Shown here in pieces: positions 1 through 5,823 of a stretch of DNA of 29,930 nt. A program made the position numbers and the translations under genes. The notes below the pieces were generated by a model. It had not been told where the DNA came from. It saw only the letters and a program-made list of their open reading frames with translations, and did no database searches. This DNA is from an uncultured Alistipes sp. GTDB taxonomy: Bacteria; Bacteroidota; Bacteroidia; Bacteroidales; Rikenellaceae. Within the stretch, counting starts at the first letter, position 1. Each line of letters begins with the position of its first letter. The stretch is taken from contig CAJUIE010000005.1 in assembly GCA_910586375.1 (NCBI GenBank), positions 1 to 29,930 on the forward strand. Reading direction: 5' to 3'.

Positions 1-1556
1 TAGAGGATCCACGGTGTTTGTCCGCCCGACATGAGGGGCTGGATAACGGCTGCCATGGCGTTGGCCTGCGGGGCAACCAGTGTGCCGTCGGTGAATCCGT
101 AAGTCTTGTTGAGAATGATGATGACGCCGCCGACGGTGGCTGCGGAGACGAGGGTGCCGAGGAATTTCCACGACTCCTGTTTTTGGGGTGTCGTGCCAAG
201 CCAGTAGCCGATCTTCAGGTCGGTGATGAGGCCTCCGGCCATCGAGAGGGCCGTGCAGACCACACCGCCGATGATGAGGGCCGCGGTCATGCCCGTGGTG
301 CCATTCAGACCTACGCTTACAAGGATCAGCGACGAGAGGATCAGCGTCATAAGCGTCATGCCCGAGACGGGGTTGGTGCCCACGATGGCGATAGCATTAG
401 CTGCCACGGTGGTGAAAAGGAACGCGATGACGAAGACGATGGCGATAGCCGTCAGGGACTGCACCCAACCGTCGAGCAGCCCGAAGTGGAAGAAGACGAA
501 GACAGAGAGCAGCGTGGCGACCAGAATGGTCAGCACGCGTTTCATGGTCAGGTCGCGCTGCGTGCGTTCGACGTCGGCCGTCTGCTGCTTGCCCCCCCCC
601 AGTTCCGAAACGGCGAGGCCGACGGCCTGGCGGATGATCTTCGACTGGCGCACGATGCCGATAAGTCCCGCCATGGCGATGCCCCCGATGCCGAGCGGAC
701 GCCCGAACTGCTGGAACAGAGCCTCGGGCGACAAGTCCGCCATTTCGGGCGACACGGAGCCGATAACGGGTATGATGAGGAACCACACGAGGCCTGAGCC
801 GGCCGTGATGATCAGGGCGTATTTCAATCCGATAATATAACCTAAGCCCAGTAGTGCGGCCGATGTGTTGAGCGAAAATACGGTCTTGAACTTGTCGGCT
901 GCAACGGCGCCCCACGAGCAGAGGCGTGTCGATACCTGTTCGGTCCACAGCCCGAACGTGCCGACCACGAAGTCGTAAAGTCCGCCGATAAGTCCCGCTA
1001 CGGCCAGCAGTTTGGCCTGCGTGCCGCCCTTTTCGCCGGAGACGAGTACTTCGGTGGTGGCCGTAGCTTCGGGGAAGGGATATTTGCCGTGCATCTCTTT
1101 GACGAAATATTTGCGGAACGGGATCAGCAGCACGATGCCCAGAATGCCGCCAAAGAGCGACGAGAGGAAGACTTGCCAGAAAGCCGCATCGAGTCCCAGA
1201 ATGTAAAGTGCCGGAAGGGTAAAGATCGCCCCAGCGACAATTACGCCTGACGAGGCGCCGATCGATTGGATGATGACGTTCTGTCCAAGCATGTTCTTCT
1301 TGCCCAAAACGCTGCTCATGCCCACGGCGATGATGGCGATAGGAATGGCGGCTTCGAAGACCTGGCCTACTTTGAGCCCGAGGAACGCGGCGGCGGCCGA
1401 GAAGACTACGGCCATGATGACGCCCATCAGGACCGAATAGGGCGTGACCTCGCGCGGCGCAGCCGAGGCCGGCATTAAAGGGGTATACTCTTCGCCGGGC
1501 TGCAGTTCGCGGTAGGCGTTTTCGGGCAGCGAAATTTGAGACTTTTCCTGTTGCAT
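1..1556 (-). CDS. OPT-family oligopeptide transporter, C-terminal part cut off by the window edge
   Basis: Inner-membrane transporter of the OPT superfamily, expected to import oligopeptides or a metal-chelate peptide using an ion gradient. The 518 visible residues begin MQQEKSQISLPENAYRELQP and are then almost entirely hydrophobic segments with short loops. They include the early stretch LMGVIMAVVFSAAAAFLGLK and the segment VAANAIAIVGTNPVSGMT near residue 390. Visible sequence ends in SGGQTPWIL, a stretch typical of bacterial OPT proteins, so roughly the last 130-150 residues of the family's usual length should lie left of position 1. The start is the ATG at 1556-1554. The reading frame stays open across a run of nine G on the coding strand (592-600), which encodes Leu-Gly-Gly-Gly. 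The gene lies 121 bases downstream of the MazG-like gene on the same strand. The family is clear; the substrate is unknown. Confidence 0.9.
   Translation of the reverse strand, partial: MQQEKSQISLPENAYRELQPGEEYTPLMPASAAPREVTPYSVLMGVIMAVVFSAAAAFLGLKVGQVFEAAIPIAIIAVGMSSVLGKKNMLGQNVIIQSIGASSGVIVAGAIFTLPALYILGLDAAFWQVFLSSLFGGILGIVLLIPFRKYFVKEMHGKYPFPEATATTEVLVSGEKGGTQAKLLAVAGLIGGLYDFVVGTFGLWTEQVSTRLCSWGAVAADKFKTVFSLNTSAALLGLGYIIGLKYALIITAGSGLVWFLIIPVIGSVSPEMADLSPEALFQQFGRPLGIGGIAMAGLIGIVRQSKIIRQAVGLAVSELGGGKQQTADVERTQRDLTMKRVLTILVATLLSVFVFFHFGLLDGWVQSLTAIAIVFVIAFLFTTVAANAIAIVGTNPVSGMTLMTLILSSLILVSVGLNGTTGMTAALIIGGVVCTALSMAGGLITDLKIGYWLGTTPQKQESWKFLGTLVSAATVGGVIIILNKTYGFTDGTLVAPQANAMAAVIQPLMSGGQTPWIL
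592..600. repeat. Nine-base C/G homopolymer inside the transporter gene
   Basis: Nine C on the plus strand, read as nine G in the coding strand of the OPT transporter. The frame before and after the run is the same, so the gene is in frame as given. Runs of this length can slip during replication. A change of one base would truncate the transporter about two thirds of the way through its visible part. Confidence 0.7.
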
Positions 1557-1618
1557 CGTCAAATAAATAAGGTAAAGGTTGAACGTGTTTTTCGAGCCTG
1601 CGCCTGAAGTGGTTTCGT

Positions 1619-1647
1619 GCGGGCCTCCGCATCCGGGGACTGCGGCC
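1619..1647 (+). repeat. GC-rich intergenic repeat, copy 1 of 5
   Basis: Contains the 11-mer CGGGCCTCCGC (1620-1630) followed by GGGGACTGCGGCC. The same order of blocks, a CCTCCGC part then a CTGCGGCC part, appears at 2120-2152, 3512-3545, 18961-18998 and 26956-26983, always outside genes. This copy lies between the MazG-like gene and the transporter gene. Function unknown; it may act as a transcript-end or RNA-stability element. Confidence 0.55.
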
Positions 1648-1677
1648 ATTGCTCCTTGCCCTCCCCCGCAAAATAGA

Positions 1678-2004
1678 TCAGCGGTTGTCGCCGCTGCCCG
1701 AAATGCGGTTGCGCTCCATGCGGGAGCGGAGCTTGTCGACGTTGGTTTGCGCAACCTCTTCGAGGTCGTAGCCCAGGTCGTGGGAGAGGGTGGCGCAGTA
1801 CCACAGCACGTCGCCGATCTCCTTCATGATTTCGGCTTTTTTCTCTGGTGTGAAATCACGCTGGCCGTCGCGGATGACTTTTTTTACTTTGTCGGCTACT
1901 TCGCCTGCTTCGCCCGTCAGGCCGAGTGTGGGGTAGATGATGCGGCTCTGCTCGGGATAGATGGCCGTTTCGAGCGCATGGCGCTGGTATTCGTTGAGTG
2001 TCAT
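1678..2004 (-). CDS. MazG-like nucleotide pyrophosphohydrolase
   Basis: Small single-domain MazG-family enzyme of 108 residues, predicted to split nucleoside triphosphates to the monophosphate and pyrophosphate, as a house-cleaning enzyme of the nucleotide pool. Family hallmarks visible are LGLTGEAGEV at residues 27-36, with E32 and E35 as an ExxE pair, and EIGD at 62-65, with E62 and D65 as the second metal-binding pair. The all-alpha composition and length fit short MazG-like proteins rather than the two-domain E. coli MazG. The ATG at 2004 is supported by a promoter-like TAATTTTG box 26 bases upstream. The substrate cannot be told from sequence. Confidence 0.9.
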   Translation of the reverse strand: MTLNEYQRHALETAIYPEQSRIIYPTLGLTGEAGEVADKVKKVIRDGQRDFTPEKKAEIMKEIGDVLWYCATLSHDLGYDLEEVAQTNVDKLRSRMERNRISGSGDNR

Positions 2005-2029
2005 AAGGGTTATGATGTTTGCTAAAGGA

Positions 2030-2063
2030 CAAAATTACGAAAAAATAAATAGTTATCCGCAAA
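2030..2063 (-). promoter_or_regulatory. Bacteroidota-type promoter of the MazG-like gene
   Basis: On the minus strand TTTG (2063-2060) is followed after 22 bases by TAATTTTG (2037-2030), which fits the Bacteroidota sigma-factor consensus TTTG ... TAnnTTTG. The spacer is slightly longer than the usual 19-21. The start codon at 2004 is 26 bases from the end of the -7 box, leaving a short leader without a Shine-Dalgarno sequence. Confidence 0.6.
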
Positions 2064-2119
2064 ATTCTGCGGCTCTCGGAGCCGAGCGGGCCGAAGACTG
2101 CGGGGACTGCAACGAAATT

Positions 2120-2152
2120 GCGGGCCTCCGCGGGGCAGAGGCTGCGGCCCGC
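2120..2152 (+). repeat. GC-rich intergenic repeat, copy 2 of 5
   Basis: The fullest copy. It is bounded by GCGGGCC (2120-2126) and GGCCCGC (2146-2152), which can pair as a 7-bp stem, with a second small inverted repeat, GCAG/CTGC, inside. It shares the exact 11-mer CGGGCCTCCGC with the copy at 1619-1647 and with both arms of the terminator at 8719-8754. It lies in the 188-base gap between murF and the MazG-like gene. Confidence 0.6.
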
Positions 2153-2170
2153 ACCGGCTTTGCCGGTTTT
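2153..2170. terminator. Possible terminator hairpin after murF
   Basis: ACCGGC (2153-2158), loop TTT, GCCGGT (2162-2167), then TTT on the plus strand. The stem adjoins the GC-rich repeat and sits 23 bases past the murF stop. On the minus strand, the direction of murF, the stem is preceded by A/T-rich sequence but is not followed by a T run. Its terminator activity for murF is therefore uncertain. Confidence 0.35.
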
Positions 2171-2192
2171 CGATAAAAAGAACGCGGAGCCC

Positions 2193-3437
2193 TCAAAGTA
2201 GCTCCACGAGGTGCTCCAGCCCGATGCCGTGCGAACCCTTCAGCAATATCAGGGTGTTTGCGAGCGGGTGCTCCGCAAGGTCTGCGGCCAGCTCGGCCCG
2301 CGAAGGGTAGAGCTTTACGCCCTCCGGCTGGTCGTCCAGATGCTCCCACGCCCGGGCAAATTCGCTTCCCACAAGCCGCAGATCAACTACAGAGCTGCCC
2401 GTTGCCAGCCGGATGAGCCGGGCGTGTTCTTCTTCGGACCAAGACCCTAATTCGAGCATGTCGCCCAGAATAAGCACTTTGCCCTCGCGGCCGTTGGGTG
2501 GTGCTGCGAGAAAGTGCTCGACAGAGGCTTGCATACTGGTGGGGTTGGCGTTGTAGCAGTCTATAATCAATGTATTGCAGGAGGTCTCGATCCGCTGCGA
2601 GCGGTGGTTGTCAGGTGTGTAGCTTTCGATGGCATGGCGGATGCGATCGTCGTCGATGCCGAAATAGCGGCCTACGGCTACAGCTGCGGCGATGTTGTAG
2701 CGGTTGTAGTTGCCTTCGAGGGCGGAGGGGATGCCCGCAGCCAGCGTGGGGGGATAGTATTCTGCGGCCATTGTAGCGCGTTCGGCAGCCATGGTCGTCA
2801 GCACCTCGTCGTCGCTGCGCACGAAGGCCCGGCCGCCGTTCGAGGCCAGAAAATCGTAGAGCTCGCCCTTGCCGCGCCGAACTCCTTCAGGACCACCGAA
2901 TCCTTCGAGGTGGCAACGTCCGATGTTGGTCACCAGACCGTAATTGGGTTCGGCAATAGCCGCCAGACGGGCGATCTCGCCGCAGGCACTCGCCCCCATC
3001 TCCACCACGCCGAATTGCACATCCCGCGTCATTGAGAGTAGCGTCAGCGGCACCCCGATGTGGTTGTTGAGGTTGCCGTGTGTGGCGTAGACCTCGAATC
3101 GTTCACACAGCACGCGGCTTATCAGCTCCTTGGTGGTCGTTTTACCGTTGCTGCCCGCTATGGCGAGGATTGGAATGCCCAGCATCCGGCGATGTTCGTG
3201 CGCCAGCTCCTGAAGGGCCTGCAGCGTGTCGTCGACCACGACGAAACGATCGTCAGTGGCGACCGTCGGATCGTCCACCACGGCACAGGCGGCCCCTTTG
3301 GCCAGGGCTTCGGCGGCGAAGCGGTTGCCGTCGAAGGAGGGGCCCCGCAATGCGAAGAAGATTGCGCCGGGTTCGATGTGCCGGGTGTCGGTTGAGATGC
3401 GTGGATGGCGACAAAAAAGATCGTAAAGGTCGGACAC
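2193..3437 (-). CDS. murF: UDP-N-acetylmuramoyl-tripeptide--D-alanyl-D-alanine ligase
   Basis: Cytoplasmic ATP-dependent Mur ligase that adds D-Ala-D-Ala to the UDP-MurNAc-tripeptide, completing the soluble peptidoglycan precursor. The 414 residues show the three Mur domains. The N-terminal substrate domain contains STDTR at residues 16-19 onwards. The central ATPase domain has the P-loop GSNGKTTTKE at 95-104, NLNNHIGVP at 122-130 and NIGRCHLEGFG near 171-181. The C-terminal domain contains DCYNANPTSM and ILGDMLELG. The start is a GTG at 3437-3435: an in-frame TAA lies at 3467-3465 and no ATG, GTG or TTG codon falls between. The gene stands alone among wall genes, not in a dcw cluster. It shares an unusual pyrimidine-rich leader with mfd. 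Confidence 0.96.
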   Translation of the reverse strand: MSDLYDLFCRHPRISTDTRHIEPGAIFFALRGPSFDGNRFAAEALAKGAACAVVDDPTVATDDRFVVVDDTLQALQELAHEHRRMLGIPILAIAGSNGKTTTKELISRVLCERFEVYATHGNLNNHIGVPLTLLSMTRDVQFGVVEMGASACGEIARLAAIAEPNYGLVTNIGRCHLEGFGGPEGVRRGKGELYDFLASNGGRAFVRSDDEVLTTMAAERATMAAEYYPPTLAAGIPSALEGNYNRYNIAAAVAVGRYFGIDDDRIRHAIESYTPDNHRSQRIETSCNTLIIDCYNANPTSMQASVEHFLAAPPNGREGKVLILGDMLELGSWSEEEHARLIRLATGSSVVDLRLVGSEFARAWEHLDDQPEGVKLYPSRAELAADLAEHPLANTLILLKGSHGIGLEHLVELL

Positions 3438-3475
3438 GGGGATTAAACGGTGAAAAGTGAATGGTTAAAGGTGTT
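3438..3475 (-). promoter_or_regulatory. Pyrimidine-rich leader of murF, similar to that of mfd
   Basis: On the coding strand this reads CACCTTTAAC, then a stretch with CACTTTTCACC, and ends right at the GTG start. The mfd leader (27021-27053) carries CACCTTTAAC and AACTTTTCACC in the same orientation relative to its own GTG start. No clear TAnnTTTG box is seen. It may be a translation or transcription signal, or a short dispersed repeat. Confidence 0.4.
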
Positions 3476-3511
3476 TTCGTACCGGAGACTGCCGGGAGTA
3501 CGCGCAACGGC

Positions 3512-3545
3512 GTGGACCTCCGCGGGGCAAAGGCTCCGGCCCGCG
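3512..3545 (+). repeat. GC-rich intergenic repeat, copy 3 of 5
   Basis: Aligns over its length with the copy at 2120-2152: ACCTCCGCGGGGCA followed by AGGCTCCGGCCCGC, with four or so base differences. It lies between murF and the mannose-1-phosphate guanylyltransferase gene, 75 bases upstream of the murF start. Confidence 0.55.
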
Positions 3546-3560
3546 AAATCGTCGCTATAT

Positions 3561-3587
3561 AGATTCTTCGCTGTGCTCAGAATGACA
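3561..3587 (+). repeat. Dispersed intergenic repeat of the TCATTCTGA...GAAGAATCT type
   Basis: AGATTCTTCGC followed by CAGAATGACA on the plus strand. An inverted copy lies at 26873-26900. Elements of this form are widespread in intergenic DNA of many phyla as far as I recall; no function is established. With the neighbouring GC-rich repeat it fills most of the 210-base gap between murF and the guanylyltransferase gene. Confidence 0.55.
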
Positions 3588-3647
3588 AAGCAGGGCAGGG
3601 CTTTGGCCCTAAGCCTCCGGGAAGTAAAAGCGTAAACAAGTTCTCGC

Positions 3648-4721
3648 TTATATATGTTTTTCGCCGTTGTTGTATTTCACATCGTCGATGAACTTTTTGA
3701 TGTTCTGTTCGTCGGCGCGGGGGCAGATCAGCAGTACGTCATCGGTGTCGACCACGATATACTCCTTCAGACCACTGATGACGGCTATTTTGTCTTTGGG
3801 CAGGGAGACGATCGACAGCCGCGTGTCGTAGAGATAGCAGTTTTTTTCAGGAATGGCATTGCCGTGCTCGTCTTTGGCTGTGTGCTCGTAGACCGAGCCC
3901 CATGTGCCTACGTCGCTCCAGCCGAATTCGCCGCAGCGGACGTATACGTTGTCGGCTTTTTCCATAATGCCATAGTCGATCGAGATGGCGCGACACTCGG
4001 CAAAGGCCAGTTCGACGATGTTCTGCTCGGCGTCGGTGCCCAGCGCCCGTTGCACGCCGCTGAAGAGCAGATGGTGTTCGGGCAGGTATTTCGCGAACGC
4101 TTCGATGATGCTTTTCACTTTCCAGACGAAGATGCCCGAGTTCCAGACGAACTCGCCGCACTGGAGGAACGTTTGTGCCAGCTCAAGGTCGGGTTTTTCG
4201 GTGAAACACTTCACCTTGCTGATGGGCTGCGCGGCCGAAACCTGAATGTAGCCGTAGCCCGTGTCGGGGCGGGTGGGTTTGATGCCCACGGTCATCAGGG
4301 CGTCGTGCGCTGCGGCGAACTCCAGGCACTCCCGGATGATTGCGCGGAAATCCTCTTCGTTGAGGATCAGGTGATCCGCCGGGGTGACGATCATTTCGGC
4401 GTCGGGATTGCGTTTCTGCAACGTGTAGGCGGCGTATGCGATGCAGGGTGCCGTGTTGCGCCCCACGGGTTCGCACAGGACCTGCTCAGGAGTAAGCTCG
4501 GGCAGGTGTTCAAGCACGAGGTCCCGGTATTTGCGGTTGGTCACGACGAGGAAGTTCTCTGTAGGGACGATTTTTGCGAACCGCTCGTAGGTGTGACGGA
4601 TGAAGGATTTGCCTGTTCCGAGGATGTCGAGGAACTGCTTGGGTCGGGATTGGCGGCTCTTGGGCCAGAAGCGGCTGCCGATGCCGCCGGCCATGATGAC
4701 GCAGTATTTGTTGTCGGTCAT
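3648..4721 (-). CDS. manC: Mannose-1-phosphate guanylyltransferase
   Basis: Cytoplasmic nucleotidyltransferase making GDP-mannose from mannose-1-phosphate and GTP, the donor for mannosyl and, via further steps, fucosyl residues of surface glycans. The 357 residues carry the pyrophosphorylase signature AGGIGSRFWP at 11-20 with RPKQF at 26-30, then TGYGYIQ, CFTEKPD and WNSGIFVWK further in. This length fits the single-domain GMP family without an isomerase domain. An upstream extension of the frame to 4778 is open, but a promoter-like box at 4755-4748 places the transcript start downstream of it. The ATG at 4721 (MTDNKYC) or the one at 4730 (MHPMTDN) must therefore be used; I chose 4721 because family members begin close to this motif. 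No sugar-pathway neighbours are in the window. Confidence 0.93.
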   Translation of the reverse strand: MTDNKYCVIMAGGIGSRFWPKSRQSRPKQFLDILGTGKSFIRHTYERFAKIVPTENFLVVTNRKYRDLVLEHLPELTPEQVLCEPVGRNTAPCIAYAAYTLQKRNPDAEMIVTPADHLILNEEDFRAIIRECLEFAAAHDALMTVGIKPTRPDTGYGYIQVSAAQPISKVKCFTEKPDLELAQTFLQCGEFVWNSGIFVWKVKSIIEAFAKYLPEHHLLFSGVQRALGTDAEQNIVELAFAECRAISIDYGIMEKADNVYVRCGEFGWSDVGTWGSVYEHTAKDEHGNAIPEKNCYLYDTRLSIVSLPKDKIAVISGLKEYIVVDTDDVLLICPRADEQNIKKFIDDVKYNNGEKHI

Positions 4722-4747
4722 AGGATGCATATAGCGTTTAAGATTCA

Positions 4748-4778
4748 CAAAGATACGAATAAGCGCGTGCAAAAGCAA
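4748..4778 (-). promoter_or_regulatory. Bacteroidota-type promoter of the guanylyltransferase gene
   Basis: On the minus strand TTG (4778-4776), 20 bases, then TATCTTTG (4755-4748), a full match to TAnnTTTG. The start codon at 4721 follows by 26 bases. This box decides the start of the gene, because the upstream in-frame ATG at 4778 would lie before the transcript begins. Confidence 0.65.
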
Positions 4779-4821
4779 GTTTAGTTGCGATTTTGCCGGG
4801 CGGGAGTATCTAAGACGAAGT

Positions 4822-4853
4822 CAAAGATAAAAATAATTTGCAATTATATGCAA
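4822..4853 (-). promoter_or_regulatory. Second leftward promoter-like site upstream of the guanylyltransferase gene
   Basis: TTG (4853-4851), 21 bases, TATCTTTG (4829-4822) on the minus strand. It would drive leftward transcription into the 4748-4755 promoter region, either as a distal promoter of the guanylyltransferase gene or for a short RNA. It forms the left end of the segment with inverted ends described at 4822-5056. Confidence 0.45.
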
Positions 4854-5021
4854 CTTTCTCCCTAAGGAAATTTTCGGACCGTCTTTTTGTTCTTTTCGGT
4901 CGTTGTGTTGCGGCCTGCGGTTGCGCAGGTCGATCGGACCCTTCCCCGCACCCCTCCTCGGAGGGGGCTTCCGGGTGCAGACCGCAAGGCTGCGGGACTT
5001 GGGAGGAGCATTCGTGTGAAA

Positions 5022-5056
5022 TTGTATGTAATTGCCAAATAATTTTCGTAACTTTG
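5022..5056 (+). promoter_or_regulatory. Promoter-like site of the pssA operon
   Basis: TAACTTTG (5049-5056) matches the TAnnTTTG -7 box. The best TTG upstream is at 5022-5024, 24 bases away, which is wider than usual. The start codon of pssA is 28 bases past the box. A seven-codon mini-frame (ATG at 5065, TGA at 5086-5088) overlaps the pssA ATG in the ATGA arrangement. Confidence 0.5.
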
Positions 5057-5084
5057 CCGCCTGCATGGCATTAAAATTTGCCCG

Positions 5085-5807
5085 ATGATGCGGATAAAAC
5101 TCTTCTCCATACCCAACTTGCTGACGCTTGCCAACCTTCTGTGCGGAGCGCTGGGAGTGGTGGCGGCTTTGGCGGTGGGCGATCTGACCGTGGCTTTCGG
5201 TCTGATGGTTGCCGCGGCGGTGTTCGATTTTTTCGACGGTTTCGCGGCGCGCCTGCTGGGGCAGAGCGGCCCGCTGGGGGAACAGCTCGATTCGCTTGCC
5301 GACGACATTTCGTTCGGACTACTGCCTGCGGCTGTCTTGTTTGTGCTTTATGACCGGATGCCGGGTTACTGGCTGCCCGACTGGGCCGCAGCAGCGGTGT
5401 TCGTCGTGGCTGGCTGTGCGGCGTTGCGGCTGGCGAAGTTCAACATCGATCAGACGCAACATGCAGAGTTTTGCGGATTGCCGTCGCCTGCTGCGGCACT
5501 TTTCTGTGCGTCGTTGGGGCTGCTCTCCGAGTGCCGGGGGCTGGTTCTGTCGCGCGAGGCGGTCGTAGCCATCGCTTTCGGTGCAGGGTGGCTGATGATT
5601 TCAGATGTGAGGATGTTCGCCCTCAAGTTCAAAGGTTTCGGCTGGCGGGGCAACGAACTGCGCTACTCGTTTCTGGGGCTATCGGCGCTGCTCGTCGTAG
5701 TGTTGCATGCCTGGGCTGTGCCGGCGATTATTGTGCTTTATGTATTGCTTTCGGTGGGCAGGGGCCTGACCGGGGGCCCGGGCGCGGGGCCGAATACGGA
5801 GAAGTAA
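5085..5807 (+). CDS. pssA: CDP-diacylglycerol--serine O-phosphatidyltransferase
   Basis: Integral inner-membrane enzyme that makes phosphatidylserine from CDP-diacylglycerol and serine, the precursor of phosphatidylethanolamine. The 240 residues contain the full CDP-alcohol phosphotransferase motif: D48, D51-G52, A55-R56, then G65, D69 and D73. Around it are several hydrophobic membrane segments, for example LLTLANLLCGALGVVAALAV early on and LSALLVVVLHAWAVPAIIVL near the end. The start may be ATG 5085 or the adjacent ATG 5088. It is followed after 16 bases by the porin gene on the same strand, so the two are probably co-transcribed. Confidence 0.93.
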   Translation: MMRIKLFSIPNLLTLANLLCGALGVVAALAVGDLTVAFGLMVAAAVFDFFDGFAARLLGQSGPLGEQLDSLADDISFGLLPAAVLFVLYDRMPGYWLPDWAAAAVFVVAGCAALRLAKFNIDQTQHAEFCGLPSPAAALFCASLGLLSECRGLVLSREAVVAIAFGAGWLMISDVRMFALKFKGFGWRGNELRYSFLGLSALLVVVLHAWAVPAIIVLYVLLSVGRGLTGGPGAGPNTEK

Positions 5808-5823
5808 GTTGCGGATTGTGGGG

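Larger units (their letters stand above)
4822..5056. repeat. 235-bp segment with imperfect inverted ends and three internal hairpins (MITE-like)
   Basis: The two ends are imperfect inverted copies. CAAAG leads each end inward, followed by AAAATAATTTGCAATTA on the left and AAAATTATTTGGCAATTA on the right read as its complement, then AT-rich sequence and CAA(C)TTTC. Each end also carries an outward-facing TAnnTTTG box. The interior is GC-rich and has three perfect small hairpins: CCTGCG/CGCAGG (4914-4929), CCCCTCC/GGAGGGG (4951-4966) and CCGCA/TGCGG (4982-4995). No open frame of note lies inside and no target-site duplication is obvious. It could be a miniature mobile element, or simply two divergent promoters with similar upstream sequence. 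This covers the 363-base gap between the guanylyltransferase gene and pssA. Confidence 0.4.

Noticed and set aside
1..10. TAGAGGATCC resembles part of a cloning-vector polylinker
   Set aside because: The bases translate as the normal continuation of the transporter (SGGQTPWIL) and the next bases do not match the vector.
592..600. Possible frameshift in the transporter at the nine-base run
   Set aside because: Codon positions before and after the run are the same frame, and the protein continues with family motifs.
4860..5010. Structured small RNA in the hairpin-rich interior
   Set aside because: The visible promoters face outward, so nothing seen would transcribe this stretch; kept only as part of the inverted-end segment.
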